Assembly (NCBI RefSeq): GCF_019209835.1
Contig: NZ_JAHUTS010000003.1
Location: 1 to 64,000 of the forward strand
Reading direction: 5' to 3'
Origin: Enterovibrio paralichthyis
GTDB lineage: Bacteria; Pseudomonadota; Gammaproteobacteria; Enterobacterales; Vibrionaceae
Length of the DNA stretch: 64,000 nt
Shown here: one piece after another, positions 7,964-19,543 of the stretch
Position numbering within the stretch: the stretch's first letter is position 1
Layout of the letters: each line of letters opens with the position of its first letter
The notes under the pieces: model-generated
Database searches by the model: none
What the model was told of the DNA's origin: nothing
The model's input: the letters and a program-made list of their open reading frames with translations, nothing else
Translations under genes and position numbers: made by a program

Positions 7964-8185
7964 ATGAACATGAAAGAGTTTTCACATCTGGCTGGGCTAT
8001 CCGCTTACACCCTCAGGTATTACGAAAAAATCGGCTTGCTGAAAGACGTGCGCAGAAACAGTAGCGGCCATCGTGACTTCTCAACCAAAGATCTGGAGTG
8101 GACTGGTTTTATCAAACGCCTGAAAGAAACCGGGATGGCGCTGAACGGCATGTTTATTTTAAAAGACGTATTGGCGGAAAGATAA
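7964..8185 (+). CDS. Short MerR-family regulator, C-terminally truncated
   Basis: A 73-residue protein with a clear MerR DNA-binding domain: KEFSHLAGLSAYTLRYYEKIGLL forms the helix-turn-helix, and the SSGHRDFSTKDLEW wing follows. Family members normally continue through a long coiled coil to about 120-140 residues. Here the frame ends after only a few residues of different character (NGMFILKDVLAER), so the dimerisation and effector parts are missing. ATG 7964 follows AAGGGAAGGG. It may be a decayed gene, or a natural HTH-only protein acting as a competitor. A strong terminator follows at 8252. Confidence 0.75.
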   Translation: MNMKEFSHLAGLSAYTLRYYEKIGLLKDVRRNSSGHRDFSTKDLEWTGFIKRLKETGMALNGMFILKDVLAER

Positions 8186-8251
8186 TTTCATTTCAACATT
8201 AAAAAATAAAAGAATATAAATTAAACACTGCTTTACCCAATATTAAAAATC

Positions 8252-8277
8252 AAAAAGCCCGAAAATTCGGGCTTTTT
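8252..8277 (+). terminator. Rho-independent terminator after the merR-like gene
   Basis: AAAAAGCCCGAA pairs with TTCGGGCTTTTT and T-rich sequence follows. It is symmetric enough to serve the convergent gene at 8329-8610 as well. Confidence 0.88.
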
Positions 8278-8328
8278 CTTTTCACAGGACCAGCGGACTT
8301 ATATCAACGCCAATCTATGAAGTTATAT

Positions 8329-8610
8329 TTATTGGTGCTGTTTAAAGAAACGTTCAGCATTTGAAAACAATGTGTCGCAGAGCTTTTGTTGTGCAGCATG
8401 CTCTGGCGTATCCTTCTCCATTGCATCAAGCTCAGCTTTCGCGCGTTGGTATTCCCCTACCATTTGCTCAAATCGTGCTTCACCGCTGTTTTTCCACGCT
8501 TGTTTCTGGAATTTATTGTTCTTTTTTTTCATTTCACTTTCCTCTTTGAAGCCCTCCACACGCTGCATCAGCCGTGACGGGTCTTCTTGCGCCCCAAACA
8601 GTGACAGCAT
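8329..8610 (-). CDS. Conserved small hypothetical protein
   Basis: A 93-residue, highly charged, predicted all-helical protein beginning MLSLFGAQEDP. It has a basic centre (MKKKNNKFQKQAWK) and a coiled-coil-like second half (EQMVGEYQRAKAELDAMEKD). There is no signal peptide or membrane segment, so it is cytoplasmic. The frame opens three codons earlier, but the upstream Met lies in a stem-loop (8612-8634), so Met at 8610 is preferred. No function is recognised. Confidence 0.6.
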   Translation of the reverse strand: MLSLFGAQEDPSRLMQRVEGFKEESEMKKKNNKFQKQAWKNSGEARFEQMVGEYQRAKAELDAMEKDTPEHAAQQKLCDTLFSNAERFFKQHQ

Positions 8611-9078
8611 AAAAACCAAACCACGCTTGGTTTTCAGCCAGGGAATGCTCAGGAACAGATTAAAATAGTAAAACGAGACTACTAAATGGGATAGAAAGTA
8701 GAAGCTCTCGATGGCTTAATATGACGAAGTAATTCGAAAGAAAACTAGGAAGATACTTGAACTGAAAATATCATTAATAGCTCGATTTTATGAGCGGCGC
8801 CCAGTATACACCTTGTCGGCAGAATAGATAGGTAAATTTTTGAAAGCGTATTTATTTGTCTGGAGAGATCTGATTATTTCTCTGGCAATTATTTCCATAA
8901 ATACATGTAATAAATAACATTTATTGGAGATAGACTCTCTGCGTGATTCGGGTTGAAGCCCTTAAAACCTGCCCCCAGTTTGTGGGGCGTGAAGGCATTT
9001 GCTCCACCTGCCGAACCACAAAGGGCGCGACCACGCCCTTTGTTCTGATCGAGATGCAGATCGAGACTGAAGCTGCGA
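8611..9078. other. Non-coding gap, about 470 bp, AT-rich
   Basis: It holds a stem-loop at 8612-8634 (AAAACCAA/TTGGTTTT) and a terminator-like hairpin at 9019-9042. I saw no credible gene. It has short open frames without ribosome-binding sites. The upstream half is AT-rich and may contain the promoter of the minus-strand gene at 8610. Confidence 0.5.
9019..9042 (-). terminator. Stem-loop CAAAGGGCG/CGCCCTTTG
   Basis: A 9-bp perfect stem located 37 bases past the stop of the minus-strand gene at 9079-9324. The T-run is poor, so termination is likely but not certain. Confidence 0.6.
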
Positions 9079-9324
9079 TCAGTGCTTTTTCGGTCCGTTG
9101 CGTACCAGATCTTTGCCGGTGTTAAACACTTCCTGGGTAACATTGCGCGCCAGAAGAAGCTGGTGCTTGTCATCCAGCACCGCCACGAAAGGCTGACCGT
9201 TCGCATTGTTGGTGGCAAGTGCAACGCCAGCCACGCCGGTCAAACCCAGGCCGCCATTTTCGATGGCGATAAGAAAGGCTTCCAGCTCTTCAAGGCTGTC
9301 GATGATATTGTTTGGATTATTCAT
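9079..9324 (-). CDS. Small hypothetical protein
   Basis: An 81-residue protein of unknown function. An acidic helical N-terminus (SLEELEAFLIAIENG) is followed by a Gly/Ala-rich stretch (GLGLTGVAGVALATNN) and a basic C-terminus. GGTGACTTT precedes the ATG. It could be a cytoplasmic single-domain protein; the hydrophobic stretch is too broken for a firm membrane segment. It is flanked by terminators on both sides, so it is probably monocistronic. Confidence 0.5.
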   Translation of the reverse strand: MNNPNNIIDSLEELEAFLIAIENGGLGLTGVAGVALATNNANGQPFVAVLDDKHQLLLARNVTQEVFNTGKDLVRNGPKKH

Positions 9325-9458
9325 AAAGTCACCATCATTGTGGTTGGAACAGTTTGGCGCGGGATTATTTCATGCAATGGACTGATTTGACAATGCAGCG
9401 CAACCCCGCTGTTGCAACCTCCAACCAGCCGGGTTCGTTTAGCCAGCTGAAAACAAAA

Positions 9459-9488
9459 AGCCCTTCGGGACAGAGTCCTCGAAGGGCT
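9459..9488 (-). terminator. Terminator of the SDR gene
   Basis: AGCCCTTCG pairs with CGAAGGGCT, followed on the minus strand by TTTTTG. It lies 30 bases after the stop of the short-chain dehydrogenase gene. Confidence 0.85.
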
Positions 9489-9518
9489 GATTTTTATCAC
9501 CGTTTTTCTTCGTGTCTG

Positions 9519-10238
9519 TTATGGTTGCTGGCGGGTTGCCGTCATAACAATCTCACGTACACAGACGTTTTGCGGGAAGCCGTATGCATAACAAACTGCG
9601 CTCGCAATATCGTCAGCTTTCAGTACACCGCCCATTTCCTCTTTCCAGCTGTCGTAACCGGCTTTGATTTCATCACTGGTGGTGTGGGACAGCAGTTCAG
9701 TTTCCACCGCACCCGGCGCAATGGTAATCACGCGGACATTGGCATCCGCCACTTCTTCACGAACGTTTTCTGAAATGGCATGTACCGCGAATTTGGTGCC
9801 ACAGTATGCCGCATGGTTCGGGAAGGTTTTACGGCCAGCCACAGAGCTGATGTTTACGATAGTGCCGCCGTTGCGCGCTTTCATTGGCGCCAGCACCGCT
9901 TGCATGCCGTTCAACAAACCCAGCACGTTCACGTTGAACATGTTCTGCCACTCTGCCGCATTCTGGGTAGTCACATCGCCCAGCAGCATGACGCCTGCGT
10001 TGTTAACCAGCAGATCGGTCTCGCCGTATTGGGCTTCCGCTTCTTTGATCGCTGCTTCAAACGCAGCTTTGTCTGTCACATCAACCTTTCTGCACAGGGT
10101 GTTTGGCAGGTTCAGTGCTTCCAGACGCTCAACGCGGCGTGCCAACAGCAGTAGCGGATGACCCAATGCAGAAAGTTGTTTTGCAATGGCTTCACCAATA
10201 CCTGAACTTGCACCTGTGATGACGGCTAATTTTTTCAT
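9519..10238 (-). CDS. SDR-family NAD(P)-dependent oxidoreductase
   Basis: A 239-residue classical short-chain dehydrogenase. The N-terminal Rossmann motif is TGASSGIG (residues about 8-15), followed by the LVNNAGV motif, the catalytic Ser in VNISSVAG and the active-site YCGTK (Tyr-X3-Lys). ARR after the second strand suggests NADP preference (family rule). The substrate cannot be told from sequence; relatives include YdfG-type 3-hydroxy acid or serine dehydrogenases. It is divergent from a LysR regulator (133 bp between starts), the usual arrangement for regulator and target. Confidence 0.85.
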   Translation of the reverse strand: MKKLAVITGASSGIGEAIAKQLSALGHPLLLLARRVERLEALNLPNTLCRKVDVTDKAAFEAAIKEAEAQYGETDLLVNNAGVMLLGDVTTQNAAEWQNMFNVNVLGLLNGMQAVLAPMKARNGGTIVNISSVAGRKTFPNHAAYCGTKFAVHAISENVREEVADANVRVITIAPGAVETELLSHTTSDEIKAGYDSWKEEMGGVLKADDIASAVCYAYGFPQNVCVREIVMTATRQQP

Positions 10239-10370
10239 GATGTTCTACCTCGGAGACCTGTTCGCCCAGGCCGGATTGTCTGGCCTTAAGCGCTGTTTGT
10301 TATTGAGTCTGTATTCTAGATGCGCCATGATTGTTGATATATATGTCACAATAAAACTCAGTGTTACCAA

Positions 10371-11300
10371 ATGAGCACAAATAACCCACTCCTCGGTGAA
10401 AGCCTGAATGACATCAGAAGCTTTGTTGCTATCGCTGAAACCGGCAGTTTTTCTAAAGCCGCGGAGAAATTGAATGCCTCCCGCGCCCATGTGTCGCGTC
10501 AGCTTAGCCAGCTTGAAGCGCGCCTTGGCGTGCAGCTAATCATCCGCACCACCCGTTCGCAGCGCCTGACCTCGGCGGGGGAAGATTTCTTTGTCCGCTG
10601 CCGCGCCGCGCTGTCACAGCTGGATGAAGCCATTTTTCTTGCCAGTCATGATGCTGATGCCATGCGCGGCCATATTTCGGTCAATTGCGTTGGCGGCATC
10701 ATTGGTGAAAGCCTGATTGGGGATGCTATCCATGACTTTTGTGTGCAACACCCGGAGATCAGTATCGAACTGGATTTCAGTTCGGAACGGGTTGATTTGA
10801 TTCAATCGCGCTTTGATTTGGTACTGCGCATGGGCGCATTGGCGGACTCCAACCTGATTGGCCGGGAGTTGGGGGAAATCCGCATTGGTACTTATGCGGC
10901 CCCTTCCTATTTTGCTCGGAAGGGCAAACCGGAAAATCCTAAGGCGCTTCACCAGCACAATTGTCTGACCGGTTCGGTCGCCAAATGGCGATATGTGAGC
11001 ACCCAGGAACCATCGCAACATTGTGACGTTGAGGTAGGCGGAAGTTTACAGTGTAAAAACGGCCATGTGATGTTGAGTTCAGCACTGAAAGGGAATGGTA
11101 TCTGCCGACTTCCTGCTCTCTATTGCGAGCGCTATGTTGAAACGGGTGAGTTGGAGCCAGTGTTCACCGACTGGCGGGTGGACAAAGTACCGCTTTATTT
11201 GCTGTATCACCGTGACCGTCACCAGCCTGCTCGGCTTAAAGCGCTTATCCGCTATTTGGTAGAGACCATTCCGCAGGCACTGCGCAATGGTCTCCAGTAG
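10371..11300 (+). CDS. LysR-family transcriptional regulator
   Basis: A 309-residue regulator. The N-terminal helix-turn-helix (FVAIAETGSFSKAAEKLNASRAHVSRQLSQLEARLG, described by position about 18-52) is followed by a periplasmic-binding-protein-like effector domain of the CrgA/DsdC-type subgroup. It probably controls the divergent SDR gene. A chromosome 2 parS-like palindrome (11044-11058) lies inside the coding sequence near codons 225-229, encoding the SLQCKN segment. The gene ends 4 bases from the convergent GNAT-nitrilase gene. Confidence 0.88.
   Translation: MSTNNPLLGESLNDIRSFVAIAETGSFSKAAEKLNASRAHVSRQLSQLEARLGVQLIIRTTRSQRLTSAGEDFFVRCRAALSQLDEAIFLASHDADAMRGHISVNCVGGIIGESLIGDAIHDFCVQHPEISIELDFSSERVDLIQSRFDLVLRMGALADSNLIGRELGEIRIGTYAAPSYFARKGKPENPKALHQHNCLTGSVAKWRYVSTQEPSQHCDVEVGGSLQCKNGHVMLSSALKGNGICRLPALYCERYVETGELEPVFTDWRVDKVPLYLLYHRDRHQPARLKALIRYLVETIPQALRNGLQ
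11044..11058. promoter_or_regulatory. parS2-like centromere site 1 (inside a lysR gene)
   Basis: GTTTACAGTGTAAAA fits NTTTACANTGTAAAN, the known ParB2 site consensus of Vibrio chromosome 2. It is one of six in this window and the only one inside a coding sequence. Confidence 0.8.
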
Positions 11301-11304
11301 GGTT

Positions 11305-12852
11305 TTATTCCGGCTTGGACGGATCTTTTGGCTGGGTAAAGCCGCCATATAAATCAAGGCGACGGTGGCGCAGGTTCGTCACCGAGCCTTCGGTGTTAAG
11401 CTGTTTGAGCTTGGTCAGATCCACATCAGCAAAGATGATCATCTCGGTATTGGCGTTAGCCTCGGTGAGCATCGCATCGTGCGGGAAGTAGATATCCGAC
11501 GGCGAAAACACCGCAGATTGGGCATACTGGATATCCACGTTATCGACCCTCGGCAAGTTACCAACGCTGCCGCCAATGGCCACATAACATTCGTTTTCAA
11601 TCGCCCGTGCCTGTGAACACAAACGCACCCGTTGGTAGCCGTTCTTGGTGTCCGTCCAGAAAGGCACAAAGATGATTTGCACGCCTTCTTCCGCCAGCAT
11701 GCGGCCAAGCTCCGGGAATTCGCTGTCATAACAGATCAGGATGCCTACGCGGCCTGCGTCGGTTTCAAACACCTGCACTTTGTCGCCGCCATCAATCACC
11801 CAGTCTTTTTCTTCATGGGGCGTGATGTGGATTTTGTATTGGGCATTGATTTCGCCATCGCGCTGCAACAGGTAGGAAACGTTATAGAGCTTGTCATCTT
11901 CAATCACCGGCATACTTCCCCCGATGATATTGATGTTGTACGTCACCGCCAGTTGGGAGAAATGGTGTTTGATCTCCTCGCTGAAACTGGCCAAAAAGCG
12001 AATCGCTTCGACAGAGTTCTGTCCATTTTGCAGCCCCATCAAAGGTGCATTGAAAAACTCCGGCAGCAAAGCAAAGTCAGCTTTGTAGTTAGCCAGGGAG
12101 GCGATAAAGAACTCTGCCTGATCAAGCAAATCCTGCAGGTCACGCATCGCCCGCATTTGCCATTGGATCACCCCAATGCGCACTAGGGTTTTCTCTACAT
12201 CGTGAACGGACTGGATATCTTCTTCGTAGAAAAAGTTGTCCCACTCCAGCAAGGTAGCGTAACCACCAGACGCATCATCTTCCGGCAGGTAATTGCGCAT
12301 AATGCGTTTTACATCGAAGCCGTTCGCCAACTGAAACGACAGGATAGGGTCATGCAATTCACGGCGCTTCACCTTGTCGATATATTCAGCGACGCTCATC
12401 TCATCGGCGTGTTTATGGAAGTTGGGAATGCGCCCGCCTGCCAGAATCGCCTTGAAATTCATGGTGCGGCACAGTTCCTTGCGCGCATCATAAAGACGCC
12501 TTCCAAGTCGCAACCCGCGGTAGTCCGGATGCACAAACACATCCAGGCCATACATGGCATCACCCGTAACCTGATTCTTAATCACGTTGTTTTCGTCGAT
12601 GATCTCGGAGTACAGGTGTGGCAGGGAGATGCGGGCATAATCGACTTTGAGGGTAAGCGCCGCGCCGACAATTTTGCCGTTGTCTTCAATGCAGATTTGT
12701 CCATCCGGAAACTGGTGGATGAGATCCATGATGGTCATTCGCGGCCATGATCCGCCAACGTCATGAAAGATAGAATCCATTAACTCGGCCAACGCATCGT
12801 AGTCCGTCGGCTCAATCGTTCTCAGGGAGAGTCTTGGCGGCGTATTTTCCAT
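11305..12852 (-). CDS. GNAT acetyltransferase - nitrilase (carbon-nitrogen hydrolase) fusion
   Basis: A 515-residue two-domain protein. Residues about 8-190 form a GNAT fold (VHPDYRGLRLGRRLYDARKELC carries the acetyl-CoA R/Q-X-X-G pattern). Residues about 223-500 form a nitrilase-superfamily hydrolase with its full catalytic set: Glu265 in LLPEFF, Lys340 in AQYKIH and Cys374 in LICYDSE. The product is cytoplasmic and probably an amidase coupled to an acyl transfer; the substrate is unknown. The fusion is conserved in several bacterial groups (established knowledge). It is convergent with the LysR gene and followed by no operon partner. Confidence 0.88.
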   Translation of the reverse strand: MENTPPRLSLRTIEPTDYDALAELMDSIFHDVGGSWPRMTIMDLIHQFPDGQICIEDNGKIVGAALTLKVDYARISLPHLYSEIIDENNVIKNQVTGDAMYGLDVFVHPDYRGLRLGRRLYDARKELCRTMNFKAILAGGRIPNFHKHADEMSVAEYIDKVKRRELHDPILSFQLANGFDVKRIMRNYLPEDDASGGYATLLEWDNFFYEEDIQSVHDVEKTLVRIGVIQWQMRAMRDLQDLLDQAEFFIASLANYKADFALLPEFFNAPLMGLQNGQNSVEAIRFLASFSEEIKHHFSQLAVTYNINIIGGSMPVIEDDKLYNVSYLLQRDGEINAQYKIHITPHEEKDWVIDGGDKVQVFETDAGRVGILICYDSEFPELGRMLAEEGVQIIFVPFWTDTKNGYQRVRLCSQARAIENECYVAIGGSVGNLPRVDNVDIQYAQSAVFSPSDIYFPHDAMLTEANANTEMIIFADVDLTKLKQLNTEGSVTNLRHRRLDLYGGFTQPKDPSKPE

Positions 12853-12939
12853 ATCGGTGTTCCATTACCTTTGTTCGTCTTTGGGTGAGCATGCCACAAA
12901 AGTATGTAAAACCGTCACATTAAAAAACAGGTCGGAGAC

Positions 12940-12969
12940 AAAAACGCCACGCAGATGCGTGGCGTTTTT
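12940..12969 (-). terminator. Terminator downstream of the DMT transporter gene
   Basis: AAAAACGCCACGCA pairs with TGCGTGGCGTTTTT, a 14-bp perfect stem with a GA loop. It lies 13 bases after the minus-strand stop. Confidence 0.93.
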
Positions 12970-12982
12970 CAGGAGAAAAGAC

Positions 12983-13888
12983 TTAAGCAGGCTCGGCCAG
13001 TTGCTCGGCGGCAAGTTTCGCCGCTTTGCGGGTTTTGCGTTTTTCATGGTGTGCCAGCCAGATAAGCGGCAGGACGATAAGCGTGGTTCCCACCATCATC
13101 AGCATATCCGGCACTTCACCGAACAGGACAAAACCGACACCAACTGCACACACCAGACCGCTGTATTCGGCACTGGCAATCTTGTTGCTTTCAGCCGCGC
13201 GGTACGCCACCACACAGGTCGCTGCGTAAATCAGGATAAAGGCGGTTGAACCTGCCGCACGCCAGAACAGATCCAGACTGAACGGCATGCCCTCGTACAA
13301 CGCCAGTGCCAGCGCCACCGGAATACCAATCAGGTTATGCAGCAGCAGGGTTTGTGGCACCGTCTGCTGGCGCGGAATTTTCGGGATCAACAGGTTATTG
13401 ATAGCCAGCGTCACCGCTACAATCATGGCTGACAACGCCGCCCAGGTGAAATCGGTTGGGCGAACCAGAATCAATACGCCGATAAAACCGATCACTGCCG
13501 CCATCACAGACGCCATAGAAAGCTTTTCACGCAGAAAGATCGCCGCCAACGGAAGCATGATCAAGGGTGCTGCGTAGAAAATCGCATTGGCAGTTGCCAG
13601 CGGCATGGTGGTCAGCGCAACAACCGAGAAAAACACGCCAATCACCCAGATGTGCGCGCGAAGCGCATGCCATTTCAATCCCAACGTCAGGTTCTTCGCC
13701 GGCGCTGTCAAACAGAAAGGGATCAGAATGAGGACAGCGGAAATCTGGCGGAACAGTGCGAATTGGAAGATCGCGCCATCTGGCCCGCCTTCCATGGTTT
13801 TAACCAGCGCGTCAGAAAATGTCGCGCTGAGGTTTCCTATCACCAACAAGGCCATAGCAAAACCGACTGAAATGTTACCCATAATCAA
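12983..13888 (-). CDS. EamA/DMT-family inner-membrane transporter
   Basis: A 301-residue protein with about ten hydrophobic segments arranged as two EamA repeats. PLATANAIFYAAPLIMLPLAA at the end of the first repeat is typical of the drug/metabolite transporter superfamily. The C-terminus is basic and cytoplasmic (HHEKRKTRKAAK). The substrate is unknown; relatives export amino acids or metabolites. It is divergent from a GcvA-like LysR regulator 175 bp away, which probably controls it. Confidence 0.85.
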   Translation of the reverse strand: MIMGNISVGFAMALLVIGNLSATFSDALVKTMEGGPDGAIFQFALFRQISAVLILIPFCLTAPAKNLTLGLKWHALRAHIWVIGVFFSVVALTTMPLATANAIFYAAPLIMLPLAAIFLREKLSMASVMAAVIGFIGVLILVRPTDFTWAALSAMIVAVTLAINNLLIPKIPRQQTVPQTLLLHNLIGIPVALALALYEGMPFSLDLFWRAAGSTAFILIYAATCVVAYRAAESNKIASAEYSGLVCAVGVGFVLFGEVPDMLMMVGTTLIVLPLIWLAHHEKRKTRKAAKLAAEQLAEPA

Positions 13889-14063
13889 TGCTCCAAAATG
13901 GGACGAAAAATAGCCTTCCCCTAACCACTCCCCGTTGGAACAGAATGAAAAAATTGTTTTCGGGCAGATAATTTAGGGACATAGCTCACAGTCGCTAAAT
14001 AGTAGCCCCAGTTAATCATGACGTATAATGATGATTATTCTCCATTCATGAGATATTTCGATA

Positions 14064-14948
14064 ATGAAGCTCCCCCCACTGCGCGCCGTCCAGTATTTCG
14101 AAACCACTGCACGCCTGAACAGCTTTTCACGCGCAGCCGAAGTGCTGAACGTGACCCAAAGTGCGGTCAGTCACCAGATCCGTCTGCTGGAGGATTTTCT
14201 GGGGGAGTCCCTGTTTGACCGTCAAGGGCGCAACCTTCAGCTCACGCCTGTTGGCCTTCGTTATTACGATGAAATCAGCGATCCACTGCAGGCCATTGCC
14301 CGTGCCAGCCACCAGATTAGGGTTGGGGAGTCGGGTCGGTTGAGACTCGCCGTGTTCAGTTCGCTGGCAGTAAAATGGCTGATGCCACAACTGTCGGATT
14401 TCCGAGCCCGCCACCCGGAAATTGACTTGTCGCTGGAGATGTATGCGGACCACCCTGATTTGTCAGACAAGATGGCAGACTGCTTTATTACCGACTTCGA
14501 GCCGGGGCGGAACTACCAATACGATTTGCTCTACAACGAATACCTGTACCCGGTTTGCAGCCAAAAAATCTGGCAGCAAATTAAAGACAAACCCCTGCCT
14601 GACGCCCTTTGGGATTATCCCCTGTTGTCGGTGACCTCTTTAATGGATAACGACTGGGCCCAGTGGTGCAAGCTCGGCGGCTTCGCTTTGCCCAAGCAGG
14701 TCAAAATCCACACCTTCAGCCACATGCTGCTGGCAACCGAAGCGGCGCGTTATGCCCACGGCATCACTTTGCTGAACCACTACTTTATGAATGAAATCGA
14801 CCGCGAGCAGTTGGTGCGTATTCCTATGCATGAAATGCCGACCGGTGACAGCCTCTTTTTTGTTTACAAAAAGCACCGTGCCCGCCAACCGGAAATCGTC
14901 AAGCTGGGGCAATGGCTGCAACAGATCGCCGCAGCCAATGTTCCCTAG
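14064..14948 (+). CDS. LysR-family regulator, GcvA-like
   Basis: A 294-residue regulator beginning MKLPPLRAVQYFETTARLNS, the typical GcvA-subfamily start. The helix-turn-helix contains SFSRAAEVLNVTQSAVSHQI, followed by an effector-binding domain. It is divergent from the EamA transporter, which is the likely target. No terminator with a T-run follows; a weak hairpin (GCCTGT/ACAGGC) is at 15006-15025. Confidence 0.87.
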   Translation: MKLPPLRAVQYFETTARLNSFSRAAEVLNVTQSAVSHQIRLLEDFLGESLFDRQGRNLQLTPVGLRYYDEISDPLQAIARASHQIRVGESGRLRLAVFSSLAVKWLMPQLSDFRARHPEIDLSLEMYADHPDLSDKMADCFITDFEPGRNYQYDLLYNEYLYPVCSQKIWQQIKDKPLPDALWDYPLLSVTSLMDNDWAQWCKLGGFALPKQVKIHTFSHMLLATEAARYAHGITLLNHYFMNEIDREQLVRIPMHEMPTGDSLFFVYKKHRARQPEIVKLGQWLQQIAAANVP

Positions 14949-15744
14949 CGCTGATCCACTCTCCTGAGCTGACCCGCCAATTTCCTCCCCCGCCACTGTT
15001 GCACCGCCTGTCTCTTAGAAACAGGCAGTTACGCTATTTGTGTCTAGACTTAACTATGAGCCAAAACCCTGTTTTTGAGACTCAGTCTCACGTTTAGTGC
15101 AGCGAGGTGGGCAACGATGCAAGCCCGGTCATTCTTCAACCCCAACAACCGCCGTTTGTTCCCAAAACCGGTGGGATTTGGCTGTGTATGGGTACTGATA
15201 TTGGCCTGTTTTTCGCAACCCGCAATCAGTGCAGAGCAAAACACCGAGGCCACCCAATACGGTTATTCCAATCTGTACGGCGAACTGACGCCCACACAGG
15301 TCTTCGCGTTAATGAAAAACATGGATGCCATGGTCATGCTCTATGCCAACCGCGAAAAGCCGGAACTTGCGCGCACGCTGCCACGGCGGATCAATTTCGT
15401 TGAGGGTTATGCTCCGGAAGAGGTGTTTGTCGCGCTCAATTCGCTGGCTGACCATATCGACGCATTGGCGAAAAAAGGTGGTGTTGAACCCGTCCGGCGT
15501 GTCACGCGGGAAAGCGACAAAGCCATTCCTGCCGAAGTGTTCCTGCTGGCCGGTGCCTGCCTCGATACCATGGCCGCGACCATGTACAAAAGCGACCCCA
15601 GTACGCCACTTGGCGATTTCTACAGCAACCGCAGCAGCTCTCGGGCGAAAACCCCCTCACACGTTTATGCCTTGGTGGATTTACTTGACCGCAAACTGAC
15701 CATCCTGCTCGGCGAGGATGACAAACAAGATAAAGTGGGTACGG

Positions 15745-18684
<2,940 letters not shown>

Positions 18685-18700
18685 TCGCTTGCAGGGTAAA

Positions 18701-18733
18701 CAAAAAGGCCGGGGGAACGTCCCGGCCTTTTTG
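18701..18733. terminator. Bidirectional terminator
   Basis: CAAAAAGGCCGGG pairs with CCCGGCCTTTTTG. It lies between the chemoreceptor gene (plus) and the alpha/beta hydrolase gene (minus), with T-runs on both strands. Confidence 0.92.
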
Positions 18734-18737
18734 TTGC

Positions 18738-19523
18738 CTACGCAGTTTGTTCCAACCAAAGTTCCAATGCCCGGTTAAAATCACCGGGCATTTCCAGCGG
18801 GGCAAGGTGATGAGCACCTTTGAGCATGTCAAACACACCGCCGGGATAAATCATCGCCAACACCTTTTTTGCCCCTGTCGGCGTGTAGTCATATTCAGAG
18901 GCCAGCATCAGCAAGGGGCAAGTAAGCTGCGGCAAGCGCGACAGAACATCCCACTGCAACAGTGCATTGAAAGCCGCGATATAGCGTTCACGGTCATTGG
19001 CTGACCAACGCGCAATCACTTCCTGCCGCAATGCTGCGTGTTGCTCTCCCGGCAGCAATTGCTTTGCCATCAAGCTGGCGATGCGCTCGATACTGGCGTA
19101 TTTGAGAAGCAGACGCCGTGAAAGCAGCATCCACCACTCGGTTAAACGGCGCGGACGGCATTCTGCCAGTGCATTCACCACGCAAAGGCGCGTCACCCGG
19201 GAAGGAAAGGCGGTTGCCAGTTCAAGGCCAACCATGCCGCCCATAGAAACCCCGACCACCGTTGCCTGTTCAATGCCAATTGAATCCAGCAAAGCGTTTA
19301 CAGCCTCGGCGCATTGGGGAAGGTTGAATGCGCTTATCTCCCCGCCGGAACGGCCATGCAGGGGAAAGTCCGGCGCAATCACATCAAACCATTGGGAAAA
19401 ATAGTCGATTTGGTATTGCCAGTCCTGCCCGCTGGAGCCTAATCCATGAAGCAACACCAGGGCGGGACCTGAGCCCTCCCGGCGGAAGTAAAGGTGGGTT
19501 CCGTTGAAATCGACATGAGGCAT
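18738..19523 (-). CDS. Alpha/beta-fold hydrolase
   Basis: A 261-residue serine hydrolase. The oxyanion segment LLHGLGSSG, nucleophile elbow GVSMGG (Ser about 93), acid Asp in SEYDYTP and His in KGAHH make a complete triad. It has no signal peptide, so it is cytoplasmic. The closest functional class is small-ester or lactone hydrolases of the BioH/PcaD type, but the substrate is unknown. Its start is 2 bases from a parS2 palindrome, which separates it from the upstream same-strand GNAT gene. Confidence 0.85.
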   Translation of the reverse strand: MPHVDFNGTHLYFRREGSGPALVLLHGLGSSGQDWQYQIDYFSQWFDVIAPDFPLHGRSGGEISAFNLPQCAEAVNALLDSIGIEQATVVGVSMGGMVGLELATAFPSRVTRLCVVNALAECRPRRLTEWWMLLSRRLLLKYASIERIASLMAKQLLPGEQHAALRQEVIARWSANDRERYIAAFNALLQWDVLSRLPQLTCPLLMLASEYDYTPTGAKKVLAMIYPGGVFDMLKGAHHLAPLEMPGDFNRALELWLEQTA

Positions 19524-19525
19524 TC

Positions 19526-19540
19526 GTTTACAATGTAAAT
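19526..19540. promoter_or_regulatory. parS2-like centromere site 2
   Basis: GTTTACAATGTAAAT fits NTTTACANTGTAAAN and fills the 20-base gap between the GNAT stop and the hydrolase start. ParB2 bound here could affect transcription of the two genes (inference). Confidence 0.85.
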
Positions 19541-19543
19541 AGT

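Noticed and set aside
8612..8634. Terminator for a plus-strand gene upstream of the small hypothetical
   Set aside because: There is no plus-strand gene ending nearby. It overlaps the extended start of the minus-strand gene and may be a leader structure.
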